From Anaerosalibacter sp. Marseille-P3206 (lineage in GTDB: Bacteria > Bacillota > Clostridia > Tissierellales > Sporanaerobacteraceae): DNA of 64,000 nucleotides. A model generated the notes under the pieces. That model had not been told where the DNA came from. It made no database searches and worked only from the letters and a program-made list of their open reading frames with translations. Positions 51,805 to 61,367 of the stretch are shown in pieces (within the stretch, counting starts at the first letter, position 1; each line of letters starts with the position of its first letter). The DNA lies in NCBI RefSeq assembly GCF_900155565.1, contig NZ_FUHM01000002.1, positions 186,001 through 250,000 of the forward strand, in the 5' to 3' direction. The position numbers and the translations under genes are program-made.

Positions 51805-52362
51805 CTAAACTCTAGATAAATACTCACCAGTTCTGGTATCAATTTTCAATTTATCTCCTTCATTAACAAACAATGGCACATTGATTATTGCACCAGTTTC
51901 AAGTGTAGCTGGCTTTGTTGCTCCTGTAGCTGTATCACCTTTAACACCTGGTTCAGTATGAGTTACAACTAACTCAACAAAATTTGGTGGAACAACCTCA
52001 AATGGTTTCCCTTGATAAAATCTTATAATTGCAACATCATTTTCTTTTATGTAGATTATTGCTTCTTCTACATCTTCTTTTACTAGTGGTAATTGTTCAA
52101 AAGTTTCATTGTCCATGAAATAATATAATTCACCATCATTATATAAGTATTGCATTTCTCTAGTTTCAATATGTGCCTTTGGAAACTTATCATTTGGGTT
52201 AAATGCAATCTCTTTACTAGCTCCTGTCATAACACTTTTTATCTTTGTTCTAACAAAAGCTGCTCCTTTACCTGGTTTAACATGTTGAAAATCTACAATT
52301 TGATATACATCTCCATCCATTTCAAATGTTACACCTTTTCTAAAATCACTTGCTGAAATCAT
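51805..52362 (-). CDS. efp: Elongation factor P
   Basis: 185 residues, three beta-barrel domains, relieves ribosome stalling at polyproline. The loop with the tip residue is KPGKGAAF near residue 31, and the C-terminus ends GEYLSRV. EF-P is normally encoded beside aroQ in Firmicutes; here aroQ is 15 bases upstream. Confidence 0.96.
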   Translation of the reverse strand: MISASDFRKGVTFEMDGDVYQIVDFQHVKPGKGAAFVRTKIKSVMTGASKEIAFNPNDKFPKAHIETREMQYLYNDGELYYFMDNETFEQLPLVKEDVEEAIIYIKENDVAIIRFYQGKPFEVVPPNFVELVVTHTEPGVKGDTATGATKPATLETGAIINVPLFVNEGDKLKIDTRTGEYLSRV

Positions 52363-52377
52363 TTAAAAAACCTCCTA

Positions 52378-52821
52378 CTATATGAAATTTCTTTGTAATA
52401 GCACTATTGCCTCTAATGCTAAAATGTAACTAAATGGCCCAAATCCAGTTATTTGTCCTGTACAAACTGGAGCAATAATAGATTTGTTACGAAATTGTTC
52501 TCTCTCATAAATATTAGAAAGATGAACTTCTATAACAGGAATTTGTACTGATTCAACAGCATCCCTAATAGCTATACTATAATGGCTATATCCTCCAGGA
52601 TTGATAATAACTCCTGAATAGTTTGTCTGTAATGTGTACTGTAACTTTGATATTATATCTCCTTCATAATTTGACTGAAATATTTCTACCTGAACATTTA
52701 ACTCTTTGGCTTTTGATTCAATCATATTATTTACTTCTTCTAGGGTTTTGCTACCATAATATTTTTCATTCCTATAGCCTAATATGTTTAAATTTGGACC
52801 ATGAATAACAAGTACCTTCAT
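52378..52821 (-). CDS. aroQ: Type II 3-dehydroquinate dehydratase
   Basis: 147-residue dodecameric dehydratase of the shikimate pathway. Signature VIHGPNLNILGYRNEKYYG and NPGGYSHYSIAIRDAV; catalytic Tyr and His motifs present. Between aroK and efp. Confidence 0.95.
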   Translation of the reverse strand: MKVLVIHGPNLNILGYRNEKYYGSKTLEEVNNMIESKAKELNVQVEIFQSNYEGDIISKLQYTLQTNYSGVIINPGGYSHYSIAIRDAVESVQIPVIEVHLSNIYEREQFRNKSIIAPVCTGQITGFGPFSYILALEAIVLLQRNFI

Positions 52822-52869
52822 TTTTTGCTCCTTTTATCCTTTATATCAATTCAATTATAACAATCCTTT

Positions 52870-53400
52870 TTAATTACTACAAGATAAATGTTTCTTATAA
52901 TAAAATATTATTTCATCAGCTATTTCATTTATTCCTTTACAATCTACGTTAATAATATAGTCTGAACTAGATATGTACAATTCTTTTCTCTCTAAATACA
53001 TACTTTTTACATTTTCAAAACAGTCTTTATTATTTCCAATCAAAGGTCTTTTATCACTTGAATTCTTTAAATTATTAATTATAGTTTCTATATTACCGAA
53101 TAACAAAAATATAATTCCATTAGTTCTCAAATTTACAATATTCTCTTTATTTAAAACAACTCCACCACCAGTAGATATAACGATGCTTTTGCTACTTGAA
53201 ATACCTTTAACGACATTACTCTCCAGTTTTCTAAAATATCCTTCTCCATATTTTTCAAATATTTCACTTATACTAATATTATAAGTACTTTTAATTAAAT
53301 TATCAGTATCAATATGTTTAAAACCATATTTTTTAGAAATATGTACTCCTATTGTAGTTTTACCTATTCCGCTAGGACCTATTAACACTATATTTTTCAT
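52870..53400 (-). CDS. aroK: Shikimate kinase
   Basis: 176 residues, P-loop GPSGIGKTTIG, shikimate-binding DTDNLIKS, STGGGVVL and RPLIGNN with the lid Arg. Phosphorylates shikimate. Follows comFB directly and is in line with aroQ. Confidence 0.92.
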   Translation of the reverse strand: MKNIVLIGPSGIGKTTIGVHISKKYGFKHIDTDNLIKSTYNISISEIFEKYGEGYFRKLESNVVKGISSSKSIVISTGGGVVLNKENIVNLRTNGIIFLLFGNIETIINNLKNSSDKRPLIGNNKDCFENVKSMYLERKELYISSSDYIINVDCKGINEIADEIIFYYKKHLSCSN

Positions 53401-53401
53401 T

Positions 53402-53677
53402 TTATTCTTGCTTATTATGATGTGGTGAATTTTTAACTATATTTATAGCTTTTGTTACTTCTGTAATAACGTCAACATCGAATTGGTAACTCATATTTTC
53501 AACTTTTCCATATAGTTTACCTTTCTCTGTAACAACATATCTCGGTGGCAAAACATTTAAAACAATTGCTGCAATATCTAACTTACATTTGTCACAAGTG
53601 CACATATCTTTTCTATCACTTAATAATTTATTAACAGTGTACATAACTTCGTCTTCCATTAAGTTTTTTAAGCCCAA
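53402..53677 (-). CDS. comFB: ComFB family protein
   Basis: About 92 residues. Signature LSDRKDMCTCDKCKLDIAAIVLNVLPPRYV (core CTCDKCKLDIAAIVLN) marks ComFB, a family recently tied to cyclic di-nucleotide binding, type IV pili and competence in cyanobacteria. TTG 53677 is the likely start since AAGGTGA precedes it. It is the last gene of the pilus series before aroK. Role in pilus control is inference. Confidence 0.87.
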   Translation of the reverse strand: MGLKNLMEDEVMYTVNKLLSDRKDMCTCDKCKLDIAAIVLNVLPPRYVVTEKGKLYGKVENMSYQFDVDVITEVTKAINIVKNSPHHNKQE

Positions 53678-53711
53678 AATAATCACCTTCTTATTTTTGT
53701 CACTATCACTA

Positions 53712-54728
53712 TTATTGCTTAATCACATAAATTTCAGGTTTGATAAAATTTGGTAGAAATATACCGTAGTATTCTAAGAAGAATCTATCCTTAGTAAGAG
53801 TTATTTTTTCTTCTATACTATCTTCTTCTTTACATTCATTCAATATTAAAAGACCATTGATTTTAGGTTTTGCTTCTGAATATACATTTAATTTACCACC
53901 ATCAACGCCTATTATACCATTAAAGTTAATATTATCATAGAAATTTAAATCTCCTTGGACATATATTATCCCCATTAACATTTTATCTAACTCATTACCT
54001 TCTTGAAAAATTGATAATGAGCAATTGTTTACATCATCATTTTTTATTACTAGAAACATTTCATTTTTTGTTAAATATTTGATCTGTGAAGGTTTATCTT
54101 GTCCGTATCTATAAAATTCAATTTTAACTTTATTAGTACTTTTGTCTGTTACATATAGATTTACCATATCATAATTTTTGACTTCTATAATTTCAGCTTT
54201 GTTTTCGAAATCTGATAATGTTAAATCACTAAAATCATTAAAGAACTCACTATCATCAATTTTGCTACTTGATATAATAGGCGAACTTACATTGTATATA
54301 GGATTGATTACATTGAATACAGCGATAGCAGTTTTATTAACATTTTGATAACAACTATTGGCCTTGATAGATCCTTTTAAAATTCCATTTTCCCTAAATA
54401 TTTCTAAATCTAAAATATTCAAAGAATCCCACGTTTCTAAATCCTTTTTATCTAATACAATTTTATTTTTATTAATATGATTGCTAAACCTTTTATATTT
54501 TATATAATGTTTTAATCTAGGTATTAAATCATCATCAAAATATTTCTTGTCTCCAAAACAAAGATTTATTTTGTCCTCAGCACTGTAAGAAGCCTGAACC
54601 TTTTTAATGCTTGTATTCATTATTTTATTATCCAATGTTGAAGAATAAAGTAAATATGTAGCTAATGTCATAATTACACTGCCTAGAATCAATGAAAAGA
54701 CAATAACGGAACCCCTTTGGTTTCTCAA
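53712..54728 (-). CDS. PilX-like pilus-associated protein
   Basis: About 338 residues: hydrophobic N-terminal segment (RNQRGSVIVFSLILGSVIM, core GSVIVFSLIL) resembling PilX-type minor pilins, then a long extracytoplasmic beta-rich part with GDLNFYDNINFNGIIGVDGG. No prepilin Gly-Phe site is exact. TTG start after GAGGTG. Likely pilus tip or assembly component; relation to the 61.4 kb gene is only in architecture. Confidence 0.72.
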   Translation of the reverse strand: MRNQRGSVIVFSLILGSVIMTLATYLLYSSTLDNKIMNTSIKKVQASYSAEDKINLCFGDKKYFDDDLIPRLKHYIKYKRFSNHINKNKIVLDKKDLETWDSLNILDLEIFRENGILKGSIKANSCYQNVNKTAIAVFNVINPIYNVSSPIISSSKIDDSEFFNDFSDLTLSDFENKAEIIEVKNYDMVNLYVTDKSTNKVKIEFYRYGQDKPSQIKYLTKNEMFLVIKNDDVNNCSLSIFQEGNELDKMLMGIIYVQGDLNFYDNINFNGIIGVDGGKLNVYSEAKPKINGLLILNECKEEDSIEEKITLTKDRFFLEYYGIFLPNFIKPEIYVIKQ

Positions 54729-54742
54729 TATAAACACCTCGA

Positions 54743-55348
54743 TTAATTGTTAATTGGTGCTCTAATGCCTATTTCCGTATTAAACTCTAATTCTTCACTC
54801 CACTCTCCATTAAAAATCAAACTAATAACTATTATTTTCCTATCAAAATCTGTATATGATTTATCAATAGATTTTATATTTCCCACAATTGTATTATTTC
54901 CTTCAAATTCACTCTGATAAGGCAAATTTTCCGTTTTCTTTGTTGCTACATCTCTTCTAAGATAATTCTCATTAATATAATAAATAATGTATTTATTTTC
55001 ATATTCCCTTTCAATAACACCTTTTTTATCAGTTCCAATCTCAATTTTTTTCTTTATTACAAATCCAAAATTTTTACTATATTTTTTATTATAATTTTCA
55101 ATTTTTTCTATAGATATTATTTCATCTGCCGATTTTATTTCATTTTTAATATATTCAATTGCGTACCTTCCATTAAGTATTCTATCTTCTTTTTCTTCTG
55201 ATATTCGGCTAGAATTTATGCAATAACTATATACTGAATAAAAAGATACAATTAATATTGAACAAATAGATATTCCCACTAATAATTCAATTAATGTGAA
55301 ACCATTATTGCTTATACGGTTTTTGTAATAACGACTTAAAGCACACAT
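54743..55348 (-). CDS. Type IV prepilin (PilW/GspJ-like)
   Basis: 201 residues with the class III signal NNGFTLIELLVGISI; processing would occur after Gly16. A minor pilin of the PilW/GspJ type by length. ATG preceded by GAGAGG. Third in the run of pseudopilin genes. Confidence 0.85.
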   Translation of the reverse strand: MCALSRYYKNRISNNGFTLIELLVGISICSILIVSFYSVYSYCINSSRISEEKEDRILNGRYAIEYIKNEIKSADEIISIEKIENYNKKYSKNFGFVIKKKIEIGTDKKGVIEREYENKYIIYYINENYLRRDVATKKTENLPYQSEFEGNNTIVGNIKSIDKSYTDFDRKIIVISLIFNGEWSEELEFNTEIGIRAPINN

Positions 55349-55742
55349 TTTTTAGCCTCTCAGAATTATTTTTTGATATAATTGTAATCTCAACATCCCA
55401 TAGCTTCTCACATCTATTTTTCTTTTCTATTTTTACACAATAATCAAATTCACTATCTCCTGAGATAGGAAGTGATATATCTACATAATCTTCTTCATTG
55501 AACATATCAATAATATCTACCATAGACATGTCTAATACATACTCTTCACTATCATTAAAATAATCAAACGCTTTAAATCTCTCCATAATTGTTTCACCAT
55601 AATACTTCATATCATTTTTAGCCTTAAGTAAATAAAAATTATAATTGGTATAAGTAAATATAGGTAGAAAAGTAACAGTAATCAAAGCTAATATTGCTAA
55701 TCCTAATAATGTCTCAATTAATAAGTGACCTGATTTATTCAT
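55305..55742 (-). CDS. Type IV prepilin-like protein (PilV/GspI-like)
   Basis: About 145 residues. N-terminal signal SGHLLIETLLGLAIL keeps the helix and Glu5 of class III signals with His replacing Phe/Met next to the Gly. Start at ATG 55742 overlaps the previous stop. Probably the GspI/PilV-type minor pseudopilin. Confidence 0.8.
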   Translation of the reverse strand: MNKSGHLLIETLLGLAILALITVTFLPIFTYTNYNFYLLKAKNDMKYYGETIMERFKAFDYFNDSEEYVLDMSMVDIIDMFNEEDYVDISLPISGDSEFDYCVKIEKKNRCEKLWDVEITIISKNNSERLKNVCFKSLLQKPYKQ

Positions 55743-56217
55743 CCTGTTTTTCTCCATCAATATAAGTATTTACCTTGCCTGTAGCTACTTCTATTGTCAA
55801 CTTAATATTTTGACACTTACTGTTTTTCAACTGTATATTTCCTCCCATACTAGGCGCTCCAGTTATGCTAAAGAGTAATTGTCCAAACTCATTATTGTTA
55901 GAACCATTAAAATTAACAAAAATTATTTTTAAATTGCTTTCAAATACCTTCTTCTTTATTCGACTTATTTGTTTTTCATTGTCATGTTTGTTAATATAAT
56001 AATATCCTTTTTTCGGGTATACTTCTAAGCTATAACGCTTTACATCCATTATTGACATATTTCTTGCATATAATATATCTCTCTTAAGCTCCATTAAATC
56101 TTTTCTTTCTTTAAAATTTAAAGCAATAGTAGTTTTTGGTAATGCAATTAAAAAAATTATAGACATTATGGCAATTACAGTAATCAACTCAATAAATGTC
56201 ATACCCTTTTTATCCAT
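55735..56217 (-). CDS. Type IV prepilin (GspH/FimT-like)
   Basis: 160 residues with KKGMTFIELITVIAIMSII as signal, cleavage after Gly5. GspH/FimT type by size. Encoded just after the SLH protein gene and before the other two pseudopilins; all three overlap or abut and should be coexpressed. Confidence 0.85.
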   Translation of the reverse strand: MDKKGMTFIELITVIAIMSIIFLIALPKTTIALNFKERKDLMELKRDILYARNMSIMDVKRYSLEVYPKKGYYYINKHDNEKQISRIKKKVFESNLKIIFVNFNGSNNNEFGQLLFSITGAPSMGGNIQLKNSKCQNIKLTIEVATGKVNTYIDGEKQDE

Positions 56218-56274
56218 TTATATCATCCCTAGATTAAATTCTACATAAATTTCGTTTTTCCTTCTTTTTATTTG

Positions 56275-58272
56275 TTAATTTTTCCATTCATTTAATAAAT
56301 ATAACATATATATTGCTTCGGATCTAGTAATTTTGTTATTATAACTATTGAAACTTTTGCATCTAACACCTTTTTTATATAGTATTTTATTTGATGTATT
56401 GCTCCACTTAAAATTGTTACTCTTAGTTACCTTCCTCATAAGAGCTTCAACTTCTTTATAAGTAATAGGTGAATCTAAATTCAATTTATTCTTATTATCA
56501 GCTTTAATGTATCCATTGTTTAAACTATATTGAACAACCTTTTGATAATTTTTAAATTGATTATAATCTTTATATTTTTTAACGCTAGATACATCCTCTG
56601 GTAAATCCCATTTGTATACTTTATTTAACACCATTAGTAATTGCCCTTTTGTCATATAACTATTAGGCTTGAAAGTATTATCTTTATAAGCAGAAATATG
56701 TTTTCTTCTTAAATAAGTATTTATTTCATCTTTCGCCCAATGACCTCTTATATCATGAATCTTATGTGCGCTTTTATCTATAAATACTGCATAATCAGAA
56801 CCCTCTTCTTTTATTGAACCTGGTACAACAAAGGTTTTAATTACCCCTTCTTCAATTATACTTGGCATATAAAGCCATTCTCCATTTACAAATTTATATA
56901 TTCCTCCATTATCAGGTCCATGGTATTCAAAGGAAAGTTCAATTAAATTTTCTTTATTATATTCTTTTATCTTATTATGAATTGAAATGTTAAAAATTTC
57001 AGATATCCTTTTTATATTTTTAGTAGTACTTCTATATTTATCATCGTTTAAACTGCTAATTTTAACAATTATCTCATCATAATATGTGCCACTTAGTACA
57101 TTAACTTTAAGTTCATTATCTCGAAACTCAAACTCGCCACCACTTGACGGTACTAAAAATGACTCTTCTTTTTTTATAGCTACTTCTTTGTTTAATTCTT
57201 GGAATCTCTTAATATATCCTTCAGCAAAACCATCCCTAAAACCGGTAATAAACCCATCCTTATATCTATTATTATCTAAGTATAAATTATAATCATTTAT
57301 TATTTGGGAATTTGAAAGATAATGTCTGGAAATATCAGCACTCTTTCTTAAATAATAGTCTATTTCCGCAAAATTATTTCCTCTATTTAAACCAACATCA
57401 TTCCCATCATTAAAACCATTTTCACTTTTAATTAAATTTAATTCTTTATTCCCTTCCCGAAAGCCTTTTTTATACGATTCTTCGTATGCTTTTTTGAATC
57501 CTGTAAAAAAACCATCCTCATATTTATTATAATCACTATTTAACCCGAATTCACTTCGCAATTTTACTTCAGTAGGAAAATTTCTTTCCCAATTACTAAT
57601 TTTCCCTTCAAAATAATCTTTTCTGCCATCATTTTCTCCAAATAATTTTCCAAAGACTTCACCATCTTTTAATCCATCCTCGTAGGAAATTTTTTTTGGT
57701 TCAAAATTAGCTTTTCTATAGGATTCTTCATAAGATTTTTGAAATGAATGTTTAAAAGCATTCAAAAATTCATTCCTATAACTAGATGTCTCTATACTTA
57801 AATTAAAAATACTAATTATTGTTTTATCAGTTGGCTTTGCTTTAGACCAATTATTTTTATTCCCTTTGTAAAAATCTCTTCTTCCATATACTTCACCTAA
57901 TATTAAGCCAAAAGCTTCTCCATAATTTGATTCTTCCTTTTTCCCTTCCTTATTATCAGGCAGTACTTCTAAATAATACCCTTCTATATAACCCTTTACA
58001 TAACCAGCTTTATAGCTATTTAATATCTTTAGCTTTATCTCGTTATCTTTATTATATTCTTCATACTTTTTCTCTACTGTTACAGTATCTATTTTATTAA
58101 TATTTATAGGATAATCTCTATTTTTATCTAAATAACCTTCTGTTTTGCCTATGTTATATCCGTATTCAAAAACTTCATCTAATAATTTATCAATATTTTT
58201 ATCAGCAAATATGGGAACTGAAGTTAATAATATACTTATAATTAAAATAATAAAAGCACTAATCTTTTTCAT
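56275..58272 (-). CDS. SLH-domain protein with internal repeats in the pilus operon
   Basis: About 665 residues, signal peptide to residue 26. Numbering below uses the longer frame. Four imperfect repeats (38-104, 120-192, 199-277, 289-362) carry YGRRDFYKG/DGRKDYFEG and YEDGFFTGF/YKDGFITGF. A beta domain (370-500, GGEFEF ... VPGSI) follows, then SLH domains (508-556, 566-620, and a weak third to 668). It probably binds wall polymers and presents the repeat region. Start at ATG 58272 after GAGGTGA. Its place between pilO and the pilin genes suggests a pilus or surface function. Confidence 0.8.
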   Translation of the reverse strand: MKKISAFIILIISILLTSVPIFADKNIDKLLDEVFEYGYNIGKTEGYLDKNRDYPININKIDTVTVEKKYEEYNKDNEIKLKILNSYKAGYVKGYIEGYYLEVLPDNKEGKKEESNYGEAFGLILGEVYGRRDFYKGNKNNWSKAKPTDKTIISIFNLSIETSSYRNEFLNAFKHSFQKSYEESYRKANFEPKKISYEDGLKDGEVFGKLFGENDGRKDYFEGKISNWERNFPTEVKLRSEFGLNSDYNKYEDGFFTGFKKAYEESYKKGFREGNKELNLIKSENGFNDGNDVGLNRGNNFAEIDYYLRKSADISRHYLSNSQIINDYNLYLDNNRYKDGFITGFRDGFAEGYIKRFQELNKEVAIKKEESFLVPSSGGEFEFRDNELKVNVLSGTYYDEIIVKISSLNDDKYRSTTKNIKRISEIFNISIHNKIKEYNKENLIELSFEYHGPDNGGIYKFVNGEWLYMPSIIEEGVIKTFVVPGSIKEEGSDYAVFIDKSAHKIHDIRGHWAKDEINTYLRRKHISAYKDNTFKPNSYMTKGQLLMVLNKVYKWDLPEDVSSVKKYKDYNQFKNYQKVVQYSLNNGYIKADNKNKLNLDSPITYKEVEALMRKVTKSNNFKWSNTSNKILYKKGVRCKSFNSYNNKITRSEAIYMLYLLNEWKN

Positions 58273-58289
58273 TATTTTCACCTCTTTCT

Positions 58290-59726
58290 TTATCTCGGTA
58301 CAACTAATATCTTTCCAGGTTTTAAATCCTTATTTCCTGATATATAATTTTGATCCATAATCAATTTTTTCTTTGATGATTTTCCATAGTGTTTTATAGC
58401 TATAGATTCAAGAGTATCTCCTTGTTTTACAATATAAAAAGAATAGTTAACTTTTGTATTATCACTATCGGTTTCATTTTGAGGATATACACATTGCAAT
58501 CCATCTAAAAGTATTACACCAAAATCTTCTCTACCTTCACTAAGTTCTAAATAAAGTTTATCAATTTTAATTGGGTATACAGAAATATCAGCAGGTGGTT
58601 TTGCCTCTATATATCTCCATCCTTGCCAATTGATTCCCTTCGAAGCCTCTGCATCATATATTTCACCCATTTGATCTATAAATCTTAATCCTATTGTGAT
58701 AGGTGAATAATCATAAGAATAAATCCAAAGTCCAATGCTATCTGGTGGATACTTAATCGCTATATTTTTTTCTTTTATATCAACATACGCTCTATTTTCT
58801 TCTTCTACAGCTAAAATATTGTATTCAAATCTTAAAGAATATTTTCCTTCTTTAGATTTTGTAGCTCTTGAAATATTGCCTTTTACATTTAAGCTGGAAG
58901 GCATAAAATATGTTTTTCCAGATTCAAATCCTTCAATCAATTGACCTTTAATTGTTTCTTCAGATACAGAATTTAAATCCTCAGAATATCCATTAATATT
59001 ATTTGTATTATTATCTAATGATTCATCTTCAACTTTTTCTGCATATTCTTCAAATGGAGCAAAAGGATTTTGTTTTTCAATATTAATGACTGTATCTATA
59101 GCAACAACGTCCCCTTCATCATCAAATATTCCCTCTAAACTATGTACTTTAATTCGTATTTGACCTAGAATACTATCATTTTTGTCATTGTAATCCATTA
59201 TTAAATTTGTTACTAAAAGCTTTCTAGGACTAGTTCTCAACTTACTTAAAAAATCTATTAACTCATCATATTTACCTTCATATGGCAGTGTAATATCCAT
59301 AGTTTTCATAGGAATTCCTAAAATGTCTTCTATCTGTGGTTCACTAAAATCTAAATTAAGTATTTTTAAATTAGAACTATCAATAATATCATTTAACAAA
59401 TAAATTATTTGTGCTTGATCTATTTTAGGAAAATACTCTAATAATAATTTGTCTTTTTGTCTATTTAAATTAAGATAATCTTCATGAATACTACTTTCGT
59501 TAGCTAATATAGCATCTATTCTAATCTTCTCTTCCTCATAATAAATTTTCTTTTCTTCAAGACTATTTATTTTATCTCTCTGAGGTAAAAAAATAAATCT
59601 ATTAAACAACCAAAACATTATTATTACTGCTAATAAAATCAAAAGAATCTTCTCATTCTTCGTCAGTTTTATTTGATTCTTCAGATTGAACTTCTTCTTC
59701 TGTTTCAATTTGGTCTCCGTAATCAT
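58290..59726 (-). CDS. pilO: PilO-like protein fused to jelly-roll and LysM domains
   Basis: About 478 residues. A membrane helix (about 27-48) and coiled coil with PilO-like ferredoxin-fold region (about 50-190) precede a Ser/Asn/Glu-rich linker, a jelly-roll-like module (about 265-420; FESGKTYFMPSS ... GINWQGWRYIE) and a C-terminal LysM (432-480; VKQGDTLESIAIKHYG). Standard PilO stops after the second part. The fusion would tie the pilus machine to peptidoglycan. ATG 59726 preferred by AGGGGTG. Assignment of the PilO part is by position next to pilN/M and weak similarity. Confidence 0.78.
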   Translation of the reverse strand: MITETKLKQKKKFNLKNQIKLTKNEKILLILLAVIIMFWLFNRFIFLPQRDKINSLEEKKIYYEEEKIRIDAILANESSIHEDYLNLNRQKDKLLLEYFPKIDQAQIIYLLNDIIDSSNLKILNLDFSEPQIEDILGIPMKTMDITLPYEGKYDELIDFLSKLRTSPRKLLVTNLIMDYNDKNDSILGQIRIKVHSLEGIFDDEGDVVAIDTVINIEKQNPFAPFEEYAEKVEDESLDNNTNNINGYSEDLNSVSEETIKGQLIEGFESGKTYFMPSSLNVKGNISRATKSKEGKYSLRFEYNILAVEEENRAYVDIKEKNIAIKYPPDSIGLWIYSYDYSPITIGLRFIDQMGEIYDAEASKGINWQGWRYIEAKPPADISVYPIKIDKLYLELSEGREDFGVILLDGLQCVYPQNETDSDNTKVNYSFYIVKQGDTLESIAIKHYGKSSKKKLIMDQNYISGNKDLKPGKILVVPR

Positions 59727-60273
59727 TCTCGTCACCCCTAAACTTAATATTTAAAGAAAAATTATAATAACTATTATCTAAATATATATTTGAAATAAAG
59801 GTTTCAAGAAAACCTTCAGTGTCTTTTAAACTATATTCGAATTCAGCTATAGAATACTTATCTCTTGAAGTTCCTTGAATTGATATAGAACTAGTATCTA
59901 TATCAACTGAATTCAAAAAAATATTTTCTGGGGTTCTAGATGTAATAGTTTGAAGAAGAAACTCATTTATAATATCATTTTCTGTAATATACTCATCTAC
60001 TCTTTTTAAATTTTCCACCTTTTCTTTTAAATAATTAATATCATCTTCTTGTGACTTTAAAACTTCTAGTTTTTTCATTTTTTCTTCATCTTCAACTTCA
60101 GCCTTTAAATTGGAAACACTTTTATTTAATCTACTAATTTTTATTTGATTTGAAATACTAAAAACTACAATAATAAAGACAAATATTGCCCCTAATGACA
60201 ATAATACAATTTCCTTATTTATATGAAATTCTTTTTTCTCTATATAGGGTTCAAAAAAGTTTAAATCTTTCAT
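59653..60273 (-). CDS. pilN: PilN-like assembly protein
   Basis: About 206 residues, DLNFFEPYIEKKEF at the start, one membrane helix (about 20-42), then coiled coil and a fimbrial assembly domain. The cytosolic N-terminal LNFF motif is the PilM-binding peptide. ATG overlaps the pilM stop in an ATGA, after GAGGAG. Links PilM to PilO across the membrane. Confidence 0.85.
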   Translation of the reverse strand: MKDLNFFEPYIEKKEFHINKEIVLLSLGAIFVFIIVVFSISNQIKISRLNKSVSNLKAEVEDEEKMKKLEVLKSQEDDINYLKEKVENLKRVDEYITENDIINEFLLQTITSRTPENIFLNSVDIDTSSISIQGTSRDKYSIAEFEYSLKDTEGFLETFISNIYLDNSYYNFSLNIKFRGDENDYGDQIETEEEVQSEESNKTDEE

Positions 60274-61364
60274 TTTCTTTGCTCCTCTATTCTTATTAAT
60301 GAACCAATGCAATTTATATATTTATTTAAATCTTCACTTAAAAATATTTTATCTAGCTTGTCTATTTTTACTGTAGTGATATTGTAATAATTTGAAAAAA
60401 GGTTATCTATACCATTGATATTAGATAATCCTCCATATAATAATATCATCTGGATATCATTGCCTTTTTCCCTTGAGTTGTAATATCTAAATATTGTATC
60501 GGTTTTGTCCATAATTCCTTTAATACTAGTCTTTGCAATGTTAAGAAATCTGTTATCTTCTGTATAATCCTCTTCAATTCTATTGATGTTATCAATGCTT
60601 TTTTTCTTTTCTTCTATTTGTGTTTTACTATATTCAAAGAAATTTAGAATATTTTTGTCTAAATCATCTCCACCACCATCGACAGTACGACTCACTTGTA
60701 TAAAACCATTTTTTGCAATAGTGACATTTGTATTATAAAATCCTAAGTCAATAGCAGCAATTGTACTATCTTCAGTTTTATATCTTCCGTTTATAAGAAA
60801 ATTATAATTTAAAAGCTTAGCAACTCCATTAGATTGAAAGTCTAATACGGAGGGCTTCAATTCTAAATCCTTTAGTAACTTAAAATGACTTTCCACAATT
60901 TCCTTAGGAATAGCAATCAATAGTACATTAAGTTTAGCAATTCCATCCTCTTCAATTTTGCCAATAGTTCTATGTTGCACTACATAATCCTTAGGATCAA
61001 CAGGTAAATACTCATCTATTTGAAACCTCAATATACCTTCAATTTCATCATCACCAACAGCTGGAAGTACTACTTCTCTGGTAATAATTGCAGAACTCTT
61101 AATGCTAATGTATCCAATATCTGATGTTACCTTGTTTTTCTTTAGTTCTTCCTTAAGGATATAGTATAAAAGCTCTTTGTCTACTATATAGCCATTTTCA
61201 TAGGAACCTTCTGGAGTAAAAAAAGAAAAATGCTTGTCTATAACTATTCCGTTGTTGGTTAATTTTGCTTCAATTATTTTCGTTTCATAAGAACCTATGT
61301 CAATGGAAACTATTTTTTTTGGTATTAAAGTTGGCAATTTCATAATTGGCATTTTTATATTCAT
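60270..61364 (-). CDS. pilM: PilM actin-like assembly protein
   Basis: 364 residues, actin/ASKHA fold with phosphate motifs VSIDIGSYETKIIEA (residues 19-33) and AAIDLGFYNTNVTI. It forms the cytoplasmic ring tied to PilN. Upstream of pilN with 4-bp overlap; downstream of the DUF4900 gene. Confidence 0.9.
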   Translation of the reverse strand: MNIKMPIMKLPTLIPKKIVSIDIGSYETKIIEAKLTNNGIVIDKHFSFFTPEGSYENGYIVDKELLYYILKEELKKNKVTSDIGYISIKSSAIITREVVLPAVGDDEIEGILRFQIDEYLPVDPKDYVVQHRTIGKIEEDGIAKLNVLLIAIPKEIVESHFKLLKDLELKPSVLDFQSNGVAKLLNYNFLINGRYKTEDSTIAAIDLGFYNTNVTIAKNGFIQVSRTVDGGGDDLDKNILNFFEYSKTQIEEKKKSIDNINRIEEDYTEDNRFLNIAKTSIKGIMDKTDTIFRYYNSREKGNDIQMILLYGGLSNINGIDNLFSNYYNITTVKIDKLDKIFLSEDLNKYINCIGSLIRIEEQRK

Positions 61365-61367
61365 AGT

